Source: Dietzia sp. B32 (lineage in GTDB: Bacteria; Actinomycetota; Actinomycetes; Mycobacteriales; Mycobacteriaceae). Taken from it: a stretch of DNA of 64,000 nucleotides. Positions 28,036 through 37,200 of this stretch are shown here, in pieces. The notes beneath the pieces are model-generated. The model worked only from the letters and a program-made list of their open reading frames with translations, was not told the origin of the DNA and ran no database searches. Where the stretch lies: positions 3,646,701-3,710,700 of the forward strand of contig NZ_CP093845.1 of NCBI RefSeq assembly GCF_024732245.1, in the 5' to 3' direction. Numbering within the stretch: position 1 is the stretch's first letter; the number at the start of each line of letters is the position of its first letter. A program made the translations under genes and the position numbers.

Positions 28036-29034
28036 ATGTTCCGTCGCCACACCAGAATCACGCTCGCCACCCTCCTCGTCGCGGGGGTCGCACTCACCGG
28101 CTGCTCCCGCGGCGAGGCGCAGGAGGCCGCGGGCTCAACCGAACCCTTCGCCGACCCGGTGACCATCACCAACTGCGACCGCGAGGCCACCTACGACGCC
28201 CCACCCCAGCGCATCGTCTCGATGAACGACCACGTCACCGAGACCCTCATCCAGATGGGGGCCGGCGACCGGATCGTGGGAATGGGATACGGCGAGCAGG
28301 ACGACGTCCTGCCGGAGGTCGCCGATCAGTTCCACACCATCCCCTCGCTGGCCGAGGAGTACCCGACCTGGGAGCAGATCGTGGACCTCGAGCCCGACCT
28401 CGTGGTGGCCGGGATGCGCAGCGCCTTCGACGACAAGGAGGGCCGCAGCCGCGACGCCCTCGAGGCCGCGGGGATCAACACCTTCCTGTTCTCGGAGTAC
28501 TGCGGAGAGGGCTTCGGTGACCTGTCGATGCTCGAGACCGACTTCTCCCAGCTCGGCCGGATCCTCGACGTCGAGCAGGGGGCCCGGGACCTGACGGACC
28601 GGATCACCGGCGAGATGAGGGAGGTCCGAGAGACGCTCGATGCGTCGGGTGTCACCGGCACCCCCACGTTCTTCTACGACGGTGGCGAATCAGAACCGAC
28701 GACGATCGGCGGCGTGGGCATCGGACAACTGATCGGCGAGTACGCGGGCGCGGACAACATCTTCTCCGAGGGCGACCGCCCCTATCTCACGTCCACATGG
28801 GAGCTCCTGGGCGAGCGTCAGCCCGAGGCGATCGTGGTACTCGACTACGGCGCCACCAGCGCGGAGGACAAGATCGCCTACCTGCGCGCGCAGCCCATCA
28901 TGTCCACGACGCCGGCGATCCGGGAGGATCGCATCGTGGTGGTCCCGCTGTCCGACTTCTTCGAGAGCTCGCGGATGACGACCTCCACCGAGACCATCGC
29001 CCGTGAGCTGCACCCGCACGCGTTCGGGCAGTGA
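28036..29034 (+). CDS. Cobalamin/corrinoid ABC transporter substrate-binding lipoprotein (copy 2)
   Basis: A 332-residue lipoprotein with signal peptide and lipobox ALTGCS. The opening QRIVSMNDHVTETLIQMGAGDRIVGMG and the middle EQIVDLEPDLVVAG show the TroA/BtuF-type fold. It differs clearly from copy 1 (no GCCGAPG motif), so it may bind another corrinoid or a ferric chelate. GAGGA precedes the ATG. It lies directly behind the second riboswitch and heads a four-gene operon. Confidence 0.85.
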   Translation: MFRRHTRITLATLLVAGVALTGCSRGEAQEAAGSTEPFADPVTITNCDREATYDAPPQRIVSMNDHVTETLIQMGAGDRIVGMGYGEQDDVLPEVADQFHTIPSLAEEYPTWEQIVDLEPDLVVAGMRSAFDDKEGRSRDALEAAGINTFLFSEYCGEGFGDLSMLETDFSQLGRILDVEQGARDLTDRITGEMREVRETLDASGVTGTPTFFYDGGESEPTTIGGVGIGQLIGEYAGADNIFSEGDRPYLTSTWELLGERQPEAIVVLDYGATSAEDKIAYLRAQPIMSTTPAIREDRIVVVPLSDFFESSRMTTSTETIARELHPHAFGQ

Positions 29035-29035
29035 C

Positions 29036-30169
29036 ATGACGACCGTCGCCGAGAACACCGGCGGGCGCGTTGACCGCGCCGGCACGGGCGTCGATCCCCG
29101 CCACGGCTCCGGGCGCATCACGGATGCCCCGCCCACCGGGCGGCGGCCGCTGTGGCTCATCTGCCTGCCGCTCGTGGCGGTGCTGGCGATGACGATCGCG
29201 GCCGGGGTCTCACTGGGTTCGGTCTCGATCCCGATCGGGGACGTGTGGGCGATCGTCGCGCACCGCCTCGCCCCGGGCGCGTTCGATCCGTGGTGGACCG
29301 ACGCCCGCGAGGCGATCGTCCTGGAGTCGCGACTGCCCCGGGCGCTCATGGCGGCGGCCGTGGGCGCGTCGCTGGCCGTGGCGGGTGGCGTCGCCCAGGC
29401 GGTCACCCGCAACCCGCTCGCCGACCCGTACCTGCTCGGGGTCTCCTCGGGCGCGGGCTTCGGCGTCGTGGTGCTGACGGTCCTCGGCGTGGGCGCCGGG
29501 ATGTGGGGCGTGTTCACCCTGCCGATCGCGGCGTTCCTCGGCGCGCTGCTCCCGCTGGCCGGCGTCGTCCTGGTGGCCCGCCGCGCCCACGACACCACGG
29601 CCATCGTGCTGGTCGGCGCGGCCATGACCATGGTCTTCGGCGCGCTCAACACGTTCACGCTGCTGGTCCTCGGCGACGACCATCAGCTGGGCACGGTCAT
29701 GCGCTGGCTGGCCGGCGGGTTCGGTGACGCCGGGTGGACGATGCTGTGGGCGCCGGTGATGATCCTCGCCGTTGCCGGCACGGTGGTGATGCTGTGCAGC
29801 CGTCACCTCGACCTGCTTCTCACCGGTGACGACGGCGCCACCGCGATGGGCGTCAACGTCCCGCGCTTCCGGGTGCTCATGCTGCTGCTCGTCTCGTTGC
29901 TCACCGCGGGCGCGGTGGCGGTCTCCGGGACGATCGGCTTCATCGGCCTGCTCATCCCCCACCTCGCGGGGTTCTTCACGGGCCGCACCGCGGCGCGCCT
30001 GCTTCCCGCGGCGGCGCTGCTCGGCGCGGTCGCATTGGTGCTGGCCGACCTCGCCGCCCGCGCGGTGAGCGAGGGCACCGAGCTGCCGGTGGGCGTGGTG
30101 ACGGGCGTCGTGGGCGGCCCGGTGTTCCTGCTGATGTTGTGGCACCGCTACGGGAAGGCGTCCCGATGA
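29036..30169 (+). CDS. BtuC-like ABC transporter permease (copy 2)
   Basis: A 377-residue FecCD/BtuC-family permease with about ten helices. Conserved blocks are SRLPRALMAAAVGASLAVAG, RNPLADPYLLGVSSGAGFG and GTIGFIGLLIPHLAGFFTG. An N-terminal hydrophilic stretch of about 35 residues precedes helix one. The ATG at 29036 is one base after the previous stop, and its own stop overlaps the ATPase start. Confidence 0.92.
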   Translation: MTTVAENTGGRVDRAGTGVDPRHGSGRITDAPPTGRRPLWLICLPLVAVLAMTIAAGVSLGSVSIPIGDVWAIVAHRLAPGAFDPWWTDAREAIVLESRLPRALMAAAVGASLAVAGGVAQAVTRNPLADPYLLGVSSGAGFGVVVLTVLGVGAGMWGVFTLPIAAFLGALLPLAGVVLVARRAHDTTAIVLVGAAMTMVFGALNTFTLLVLGDDHQLGTVMRWLAGGFGDAGWTMLWAPVMILAVAGTVVMLCSRHLDLLLTGDDGATAMGVNVPRFRVLMLLLVSLLTAGAVAVSGTIGFIGLLIPHLAGFFTGRTAARLLPAAALLGAVALVLADLAARAVSEGTELPVGVVTGVVGGPVFLLMLWHRYGKASR

Positions 30170-30948
30170 GCAGCCTCACCGCGCGCGATGTCTCCGCCCA
30201 CCTCGGCGGTCGGCGGATCCTCCACGGCGTGGACCTCACGGTGGCACCCGGCCGGGTCACCGCACTCATCGGCCCGAACGGCAGCGGCAAGACGACGCTG
30301 TTGCGCACCTGCTACCGCGCTCTGCCGGTGTCGGCGGGGATGGTCTCGGTGGACGGAGAGGACGTCTCCGCGCTGCGTCGCCGCACGCTGGCCCGCGCGG
30401 TGGGGGCCAGTACGCAGGAACCGGTCTCGTTGGGCGGCATCACGGTCCGCGAGTCGGTGCGCCTGGGCCGGACGGTCACCCGGGGACTTCTCGAGCCCTT
30501 CGGCACCGACGACTCGACCGTTGTGGAGCAAGTGCTCGCCCGGGTCGGGTTGACCGGGCTGGCCGAGCGGGACGTTCTGGCCCTGTCGGGCGGCGAGCGG
30601 CAACGCGTGTCGATCGCGCGCACCCTCGCCCAGCGGCCCGAGGTGCTCCTGTTGGACGAGCCGACCAATCACCTCGACCTGCACCAGCAGTTGTCGGTTC
30701 TCCTCCTGCTCCGCGAGTTGGCGGCCGACGGGCTGGCGGTGCTGCTCACGATCCACGATCTGCGGATGGCCATCGAGTACTGCGACGTCATCGCGGTCCT
30801 GCACCGCGGTCACCTCGTCGCGACCGGTGCGCCGGAGGAGGTCCTGGACGCGGCGGTGCTGCGGGAGGTGTTCGGGGTGCGTGGCGAGGTGCGGGCGGGG
30901 CCGGACGGCCGCCGCACGCTCGACGTGGCGGGGCTCGCCGATGACTAG
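30166..30948 (+). CDS. BtuD/FecE-like ABC transporter ATPase (copy 2)
   Basis: A 260-residue ATPase with Walker A GPNGSGKTT, signature LSGGERQRVSIARTLAQ, Walker B VLLLDEPTNHLD and switch His in LTIHDLRMAIEYC. It is the same length as copy 1 and clearly paralogous. The start overlaps the permease stop as ATGA, and its stop overlaps the FhuF-like gene by eight bases. Confidence 0.92.
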   Translation: MSSLTARDVSAHLGGRRILHGVDLTVAPGRVTALIGPNGSGKTTLLRTCYRALPVSAGMVSVDGEDVSALRRRTLARAVGASTQEPVSLGGITVRESVRLGRTVTRGLLEPFGTDDSTVVEQVLARVGLTGLAERDVLALSGGERQRVSIARTLAQRPEVLLLDEPTNHLDLHQQLSVLLLLRELAADGLAVLLTIHDLRMAIEYCDVIAVLHRGHLVATGAPEEVLDAAVLREVFGVRGEVRAGPDGRRTLDVAGLADD

Positions 30949-31702
30949 AAACGGCGACGACGACGAGCTCCGCGCCCCCGAGACCGTGACAGCCGCGTAC
31001 TCGGGCGTCTCGGACCTCCTCGGCGACTTCGTCCGCACCATCGAACACGGCCCGGAGGTCCTGCCCGGATCGGTGCTGACGGACCCGCGGTGGCTGGCCC
31101 GGCGGGTGGAGGACACCGGCCGGCGCTGGAACCATGGCGATCCGCGGGTGAATGGCACGTTGTGGTGGTACTCGGCCAGTTCGACGCTGGTGGCCGCGCC
31201 GCTGGCCATGTTGCTCGCGATCGGCCGCGCGCCCGATCCCCGACCGCAGCGGCTCTCCGTCTCGCTGCAGCCGAACGGCTATCTTCACTCGGCGCTGTCG
31301 GAACACCTCCTGCCGTCGACCGCCGCCTACGCCGACGCGCTGCTGGAGGCCCACGGTGAGGTGATCGCCGCCCTCGCGGAGGTCTCGGGCGCGGCACCGC
31401 GGGCGCTGTGGGCGATCGCGACCGACTCCATCGCGAACCGCGCGCTCGAGGCGGGCCGCGCGCTCGAGGCGGGCCGCGCGGCGGGCGACCCGGATCGCGG
31501 CGTCGAGCTCGCGCACGCCGTGTGCCGCCCGCCGTTGCTGCCGGCTCGGTACATCGATGTGGAGGGCCCCGAGCGGACGCGCCGGTTCGTCCGCCGCAGC
31601 TCCTGCTGCCTCATCTATCTGGCCACCGACGGCAGCACGTGCGCGAGCTGCCCGCGCCGTGCCCCGGAGGACCGCCGAGTCGAGCTCGTCCGTCGGACGT
31701 AG
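30941..31702 (+). CDS. FhuF-like [2Fe-2S] reductase
   Basis: A 253-residue protein with the C-terminal FhuF-type iron-sulfur motif SSCCLIYLATDGSTCASCPRR (C-C-x10-C-x2-C). FhuF-type proteins reduce ferric siderophores in the cytoplasm. Its place as last gene in a riboswitch-controlled importer operon suggests either that importer 2 also carries ferric chelates or that the protein reduces Co in imported corrinoids; both are inference. An exact duplication, ALEAGRALEAGR (from an 18-bp DNA repeat near 31440-31475), is present before the C-terminal domain. The ATG at 30941 overlaps the ATPase end. Confidence 0.8.
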   Translation: MTRNGDDDELRAPETVTAAYSGVSDLLGDFVRTIEHGPEVLPGSVLTDPRWLARRVEDTGRRWNHGDPRVNGTLWWYSASSTLVAAPLAMLLAIGRAPDPRPQRLSVSLQPNGYLHSALSEHLLPSTAAYADALLEAHGEVIAALAEVSGAAPRALWAIATDSIANRALEAGRALEAGRAAGDPDRGVELAHAVCRPPLLPARYIDVEGPERTRRFVRRSSCCLIYLATDGSTCASCPRRAPEDRRVELVRRT

Positions 31703-31805
31703 CCCGGCCCCTGTGCTCGCGGTGAAGAAGACGTCAGCAGAATTGTTACGGTGCCCGCCGTCGGCACCCGTGGCATCACGGGTGACATCACCACGTCGGA
31801 GCTCT

Positions 31806-32321
31806 ATGACTCTCTCTACTTCTCACTCCGTTCTTCGGTCCGTTATTGCCCTGGGCACGGCGATGTCGCTTGTCTTCGCCGGCTCCACCGCGGTTGCGGT
31901 GCCGTCCGGCTCGGCGGGCGGTCAGTCATCGTCAACCCAGGTCGTGGAAGAGCAGGTTCCGGTGCCGACCACGGCTCAACTGGATTTTCTCTCGGATCAG
32001 CTCGGGCCTGCGGCCGGGGAGATCGAGCGCGCCCAGCAGGGTGACACCTCCGAGGGCGAAGTCCGGTCGGTCGCGCTACCGATCGCCGCCGCCGCGGTCG
32101 CCGCGGCGGCGTGGTGCGCCAGTGGCGCGCTGGGGAGCGTGCCGACCTCCGTGCTCGACGACCTCACGAACGGTGGCGCAGGCACCGACTATGCGCGCAA
32201 CGCGATCATCGGGTGTCTCGCGGGTAACGTCGGTTCGTGGGCGTGGAAGGTGCTGCCCGGATGGGCGAAGGAGAAGGCGGTCGCCGCTGTCGCCGCCTTC
32301 ATCATCAGGTACGTCCGCTGA
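31806..32321 (+). CDS. Secreted Ala/Gly-rich small protein with two cysteines, unknown
   Basis: A 171-residue precursor, not recognised. Residues 1-32 look like a Sec signal peptide ending in STAVAVPSG. A polar stretch follows (about 33-90, Ser/Gln/Glu-rich), then a strongly hydrophobic C-terminal part with AAAAWCASGALG and NAIIGCLAGNVGSWAW, ending in an amphipathic basic helix (KEKAVAAVAAFIIRYVR). Exactly two cysteines occur, both in the C-terminal part, and they could form a disulfide. This layout (leader, pro-region, hydrophobic Gly/Ala-rich core) resembles bacteriocin precursors, but no family is recognised. A three-helix membrane protein follows 16 bases later. Confidence 0.7.
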   Translation: MTLSTSHSVLRSVIALGTAMSLVFAGSTAVAVPSGSAGGQSSSTQVVEEQVPVPTTAQLDFLSDQLGPAAGEIERAQQGDTSEGEVRSVALPIAAAAVAAAAWCASGALGSVPTSVLDDLTNGGAGTDYARNAIIGCLAGNVGSWAWKVLPGWAKEKAVAAVAAFIIRYVR

Positions 32322-32337
32322 GTCGAGAGAGGTACGG

Positions 32338-32685
32338 GTGGCCACCACAGTGCTGGCCGGGTTGTTTCTGCTCGGCGCGATCACGTCGGCTCTGGCGGCC
32401 TACACCGGTTTCAAAGGTTGGGTGACCGATCCCCGTCGCGGCTACCGCGTACCCGACCGGGTTCGGCGGGACCCCGACGCGTCCCGCCGCGCCAACTCGC
32501 TGGTGGCCACCTGGTGTCTCCTTGCCGCAGGCCTGGCTCTGGCTCCCGCTGTCGCGGTGGTTCCGCTGCTCGCCTCGAGTTTCCGCGTGGAGGTCTCCAC
32601 GGGCTTCCTCGCCGCGACGGCCGCCTACGGGCTGATCGTGGCGATGATCGCCCGGTACCCGTTCGAGCGGATCAAGCGCATGTGA
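32338..32685 (+). CDS. Small three-helix membrane protein, possible partner of the preceding secreted protein
   Basis: A 115-residue protein with three predicted transmembrane segments: about 3-22 (VLAGLFLLGAITSALAAYTG), 58-82 (LLAAGLALAPAVAVVPLLAS) and 90-108. A basic hydrophilic loop, DPRRGYRVPDRVRRDPDASRR, lies between helices one and two. The GTG start has AGAGAGG five bases upstream. It is 16 bases from the secreted protein and probably co-transcribed. By arrangement it could be an immunity or export partner. No family is recognised. Confidence 0.7.
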   Translation: MATTVLAGLFLLGAITSALAAYTGFKGWVTDPRRGYRVPDRVRRDPDASRRANSLVATWCLLAAGLALAPAVAVVPLLASSFRVEVSTGFLAATAAYGLIVAMIARYPFERIKRM

Positions 32686-32688
32686 CGT

Positions 32689-32709
32689 GGCTGCCGGATC
32701 CGGTCAGCC
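32689..32709. terminator. Hairpin between convergent genes
   Basis: GGCTG-CCGG-AT-CCGG-T-CAGCC forms a short stem with one bulged base in the 37-base gap between the membrane protein gene and cobA stops. It could terminate both. Confidence 0.4.
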
Positions 32710-32722
32710 GCCGAACACCGGG

Positions 32723-33466
32723 CTATCCGGCCAACCCGGCGACCGCACCGATCACGGTGATCGCGGGAGGCTCGACCTCCGCCTCGGTCGCCTGCTGCGC
32801 GATCGTCGCTAGCGTCCCGCGCAGGACCCGCTGCGCCGGGGTCGATCCGTTCTCGATCATGACCGCGGGAGTATCCGCTGCAAGCCCTTCGGCGAGAAGC
32901 TCAGCGGCGATGGCGGCGAGGTTCGTCACCGCCATGAGCAGCACGAGGGTGGTTCCGGATCGGGCGAGCGCCCCATAGTCGAGGGTCGACTGCGGGTCGC
33001 CCGGCGGGACATGGCCGGAGATCACCGACACGCCCTGCGAGAGTCCGCGGTGGGTGGCCGGGACGCCGGCGAGGGCCGGAACCGACAGCGCCGAGGTGAC
33101 GCCCGGGATCACGGTGACGGGCACCCCGGCCGCGGTGCACGCGAGGTGCTCCTCGGCGCCGCGGCCGAACAGGAAGCTGTCGCCGCCCTTGAGTCGGACG
33201 ACGGTCCGCCCGCGCCGCGCGTGCTCCACGAGGATCCGGTTGATCTCCTCCTGCGGGGTCGCCGGACCGAAGGGCACCTTGCCCACGTCGATCACCTCGA
33301 TGCCCGGGTCGAGCTCGTCGAGGATCGACACCGGTCCCAGGCGGTCGGTCACCACCACGTCGGCGGTGCGGACGGCGTCGAGGCCGGCCACGGTCATCAG
33401 CCCCGGGTCCCCCGGCCCGCCGCCGACCAGAACCACCCGGCCCGCGCTCTCCTTCTCAGCCGTCAT
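32723..33466 (-). CDS. cobA: Uroporphyrinogen-III C-methyltransferase
   Basis: A 247-residue SAM-dependent methyltransferase that makes precorrin-2, the branch point to cobalamin and sirohaem. The SUMT motifs VGGGPGDPGLMTVAG near residue 13, VRLKGGDSFLFGRGAEE near 92 and VIPGVTSALSVPALAGVP are present. It lacks a fused CysG or HemD domain. The ATG at 33466 overlaps the cobF stop (ATGA), which sets the start. It is last in the cobN-cobF-cobA operon. Confidence 0.95.
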   Translation of the reverse strand: MTAEKESAGRVVLVGGGPGDPGLMTVAGLDAVRTADVVVTDRLGPVSILDELDPGIEVIDVGKVPFGPATPQEEINRILVEHARRGRTVVRLKGGDSFLFGRGAEEHLACTAAGVPVTVIPGVTSALSVPALAGVPATHRGLSQGVSVISGHVPPGDPQSTLDYGALARSGTTLVLLMAVTNLAAIAAELLAEGLAADTPAVMIENGSTPAQRVLRGTLATIAQQATEAEVEPPAITVIGAVAGLAG

Positions 33467-34251
33467 CGGGCCGTCGTCCCTTCTCCGCGTCGCAGTAGAT
33501 ACACGTCCATCACCCAGCCGTGCTCGTCGCGCAGTCGCTCGCGGTGCGCGCGCAGCTCCTCCAGCACGTCGCCGACCCGGCCCGCAACGAGCGTCTCGCC
33601 GGCGTCGCCGAGGTTGCCTCCCCACCAGATCTGCCAGTCGGCCAGGTCATCGAGCGGCAGGTCGCCGTTGAGCATCACCACCACGTTGTCCGCGCCGGCA
33701 GCCACGACCTCGCGCAGTCTGCGGCCGGTGGTCACGGTGACCGTGCCGCCGATCTCGTGCAGGACCAGCCGGTGGCGAGCGGCCAGAACCTGGAGCGCGG
33801 AGATCCCGGGCACGACCTCCACCTCCAGGTCCAGCGCACCGCGCTCGGCGATCCGGTCGAGGATCCTCAGCGTTGAGTCGTAGAACGCCGGGTCGCCCCA
33901 CACGGGGATCGCCACATCGCCGGGCCGGGTGGCCACGACGCGTTCCCAGGCCAGGGAGCGGGCCTCGTGCCAGTCCGTCACGACGCCGCGGTACCCGGCG
34001 TCGGAGGAGGTCGACGACGACGAGCGGTCCCTCTCCGGATCGGGCACACCCACCAGCTCGACGCCCGGCGCGTGGCGGGCGAGCACCTGCGCGCGGAGAT
34101 CGATCAACGGGTCGGCCGGGCCTTTCACGGCCGCGAGGGCGTAGTCGCTGGCGCGCAGGGCCCGGGCGGCCTCGACCGTGATCTGGTCGAGCCCGCCCGA
34201 GCCGATGCCCACGACCCGCACCCGCCTGCGGCCGGTGGGGAACTCAGTCAC
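33463..34251 (-). CDS. cobF: Precorrin-6A synthase (deacetylating)
   Basis: A 262-residue tetrapyrrole methylase that methylates C1 and releases acetate in the aerobic cobalamin pathway. The SAM-binding start RRVRVVGIGSGGLDQITVEA, the middle VATRPGDVAIPVWGDPAFYDSTLRIL and EVVPGISALQVLAARHRL match CobF. It overlaps cobN by eight bases and cobA by four. CobF marks the late-cobalt (aerobic) route, in agreement with CobN upstream. Confidence 0.94.
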   Translation of the reverse strand: MTEFPTGRRRVRVVGIGSGGLDQITVEAARALRASDYALAAVKGPADPLIDLRAQVLARHAPGVELVGVPDPERDRSSSSTSSDAGYRGVVTDWHEARSLAWERVVATRPGDVAIPVWGDPAFYDSTLRILDRIAERGALDLEVEVVPGISALQVLAARHRLVLHEIGGTVTVTTGRRLREVVAAGADNVVVMLNGDLPLDDLADWQIWWGGNLGDAGETLVAGRVGDVLEELRAHRERLRDEHGWVMDVYLLRRGEGTTAR

Positions 34252-37200
34252 CGTGGGACTCCTCGAGATCGCCCTCGACGTCGAGGTAGACCTGCCGCAT
34301 CCGGTCCATGATGTCCGCGTCGGGCTCGGCCCACATCCCGCGGTCGGCGGCCTCGGAGAGCCGCTCGATCATCCCGCGCAGCGCCCACGGGTTGGACCGG
34401 CGCAGGAACTCCTGGTTTGTCTCGTCCAGGACGTACTCGCGGGCGAGCGAGTCGTACATCCAGTCGTGGACCACGCCGGCGGTCGCGTCGAACCCGAAGA
34501 GGTAGTCCACCGTGGCCGCCAGCTCGAACGCCCCCTTGTAGCCGTGACGTTGCATGGCCGCGATCCACCGCGGGTTCACCACGCGGGCCCGGAACACCCG
34601 CGTGGTCTCCTCCGCCAGCGACCGGGTGCGGACGGCGTCGGGCGTGGTCGAGTCGCCCACATAGGCGCGCGGCTCGGCGCCGGTGAGCGCGCGGACGGTG
34701 GCGATCATCCCGCCGTGGTACTGGAAGTAGTCGTCCGAGTCGGCGATGTCGTGCTCGCGGGTGTCGATGTTCTTGGCCGCCACCGCGATGCGCCGGTAGT
34801 TGGTGCGCATGTCGTCGGCCGCGGGGACTCCGTCGAGGTCGCGGCCGTAGGCGTACCCGCCCCAGCGGGTGTAGACCTCGGCCAGGTCTCCGTCGTCGCG
34901 CCAGTTGCCCGCCTCGATGGTCTGCAGGATCCCGGCGCCGTACGAGCCGGGTGGGGAGCCGAAGATGCGGGTGGTGGCCCGGCGGTGGTCGGAGTGCTCG
35001 GTCAGATCGGCCCGCGTGTGGGCGGCGACGAAGTTGTGTTCGTCGGGCTCGTCCAGCTCGGCGACCATCCGCACGGCGTCGTCGAGCATCCCGATGACAT
35101 GCGGGAACGCATCGCGGAAGAAGCCCGAGATGCGCACGGTCACGTCGACGCGCGGGCGGCCCAGCTCCTCGGACGGGACCACCTCCAGACCCGTGACCCG
35201 GCGGGAGGCCTCATCCCACTCGGGGCGGACGCCCAGCAGGGCCAGGACCTCGGCGATGTCGTCGCCCGAGGTGCGCATGGCCGAGGTGCCCCAGATCGAC
35301 AGCCCCACCGAGCTCGGGTACTCCCCGGTCTCGGCGACGTGCCGGTCCAGCAGCGAGTCCGCCATGGCCTGACCGGTCTCCCACGCCAGCCGCGACGGGA
35401 CGGCGCGCGGGTCCACCGTGTAGAAGTTCCGGCCCGTGGGCAGCACATTGACCAGGCCCCGAAGGGGGGATCCCGAGGGCCCGGCCGGGATGAACCCGCC
35501 GTCCAGGGCGTGCATGACGGCGTCCAGCTCGTCGACAGTGGCGGCCAGGCGCGGCACCACCTCACGGGCGGCGAACTCGAGCACCTGCGCGACCTCGTCG
35601 TCGTCGTTGTCGTCATCGCCCTCGGACGCGCCGTCACCCGCCCCACCCGCGGTGAGGCCCGCGGCGGCGAGGACGTCGGGCACCGCGGCGACGTCCCACT
35701 CCCGCGCGTCCATCCCCTCGACCAGCGCCTTGGCCAGCGCCTCGACCCGGTCGACCTCCTCGGTCGGCGCGCCCTCGGCCAGCCCGAGTGCGCGGCGCAG
35801 GCCCGGAACCGCCCCGGACTCGCCGCCCCACACCTGCGAGGCCCGCAGGATCGCCAGCACCAGGTTGACGCGCGCCTCGCCCGCGGGCGCCTGCCCCAGG
35901 ACGTGCAGGCCGTCGCGGATCTGGACGTCCTTGATCTCGCACAGCCAGCCGTCGACGTGGAGGAGGAAGTCGTCGAACTCCTCGTCGTCGGGCCGCTGCT
36001 CGAGGCCCAGGTCCTCGTGCATGTGCGCGGACTGCATGAGCGTCCAGATCTGCGCGCGGATGGCCGGGAGCTTGGCCGGGTCCATCGACGCGATGTTCCC
36101 GTACTCATCGAGCAGCTGCTCGAGGCGGGCGATGTCTCCGTACGACTCCGCGCGGGCCATCGGCGGGACCAGGTGGTCGACGATCGTCGCGTGCGCGCGG
36201 CGCTTGGCCTGGGCCCCCTCGCCGGGGTCGTTGACGAGGAAGGGGTAGATCAGCGGCAGGTCGGCGATCGCCGCGTCGGTGGCACAGTCCGCCGAGAGCG
36301 CGGCGTTCTTGCCCGGCAGCCACTCCAGCGAGCCGTGCTTGCCGATGTGCACCAGCGCATGCGCCCCGAAGCCGCGGGCGAGCCAGCGGTAGGCGGCCAG
36401 GTAGTGGTGGGAGGGCGCGAGCTCGGGGTCGTGATAGATAGCGACCGGGTTCTCGCCGAATCCGCGGGGCGGCTGGATGAGCAGGACGACGTTCCCTGCC
36501 TGGATGGTGGCCAGCACGATCTCGCCGGCGTCGTTGACGAACAGCTTCCCCGGCGCTGGCCCCCACGCCTCGACCATCTCCGCGCGCAGCGCCTCGGGCA
36601 GGTCCGCGGTCCAGCGCAGGTAGTCGTCGGTGGAGATCCGCACGTGACTGTCGGTGAGCTGGGCGCTGGTGAGCCACTCCTCGTCCTGCCCGCCCGCGGC
36701 GATGAGCGCGTGGATGAGTGCGTCGCCGGCGGCGGTGTCGTCGGCGAAACCGCCCTCCGCGACGGTGCCATCCGCCCCCGGCTCGGTGAGGTCGAGGCCC
36801 GGTCGATCGAGAAAGCGCGCGATGGGGCCGTCGTCCGGGCCCAGGTCGTAGCCCTCGTCGCGCATCCGGCGCAGCAGGCGGATGGTCGAGACCGGGGTGT
36901 CCAGACCGACGGCGTTGCCGATGCGGGAGTGCTTGGTCGGATAGGCCGAGAGGACCAGCGCGACCTTGCGGTCGGCGGGCGCCACATGGCGCAGCCGCGC
37001 GTGGGCCACGGCGATCCCGGCGACGCGAGCGCACCGCTCCGGATCGGCCACGTAGCGGGGTAGGCCGTCGGCGTCGATCTCCTTGAACGAGAACGGCGCA
37101 GTGATGATCCGGCCGTCGAACTCGGGGATCGCGATCTGGTTGGCGGAGTCCAGCGGGTTGACGCCGTCGTCTGAGGCAGCCCAGTCCTCGCGGCTCCACG

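Noticed and set aside
29210..30145. His/Gln-rich minus-strand frame opposite the second permease
   Set aside because: Composition is that of an antisense shadow of a hydrophobic membrane protein gene.
34178..37063. 961-codon plus-strand frame opposite cobN
   Set aside because: CobN on the minus strand has full-length family motifs. The opposite frame is rich in Arg, Gly, Val and His without any domain.
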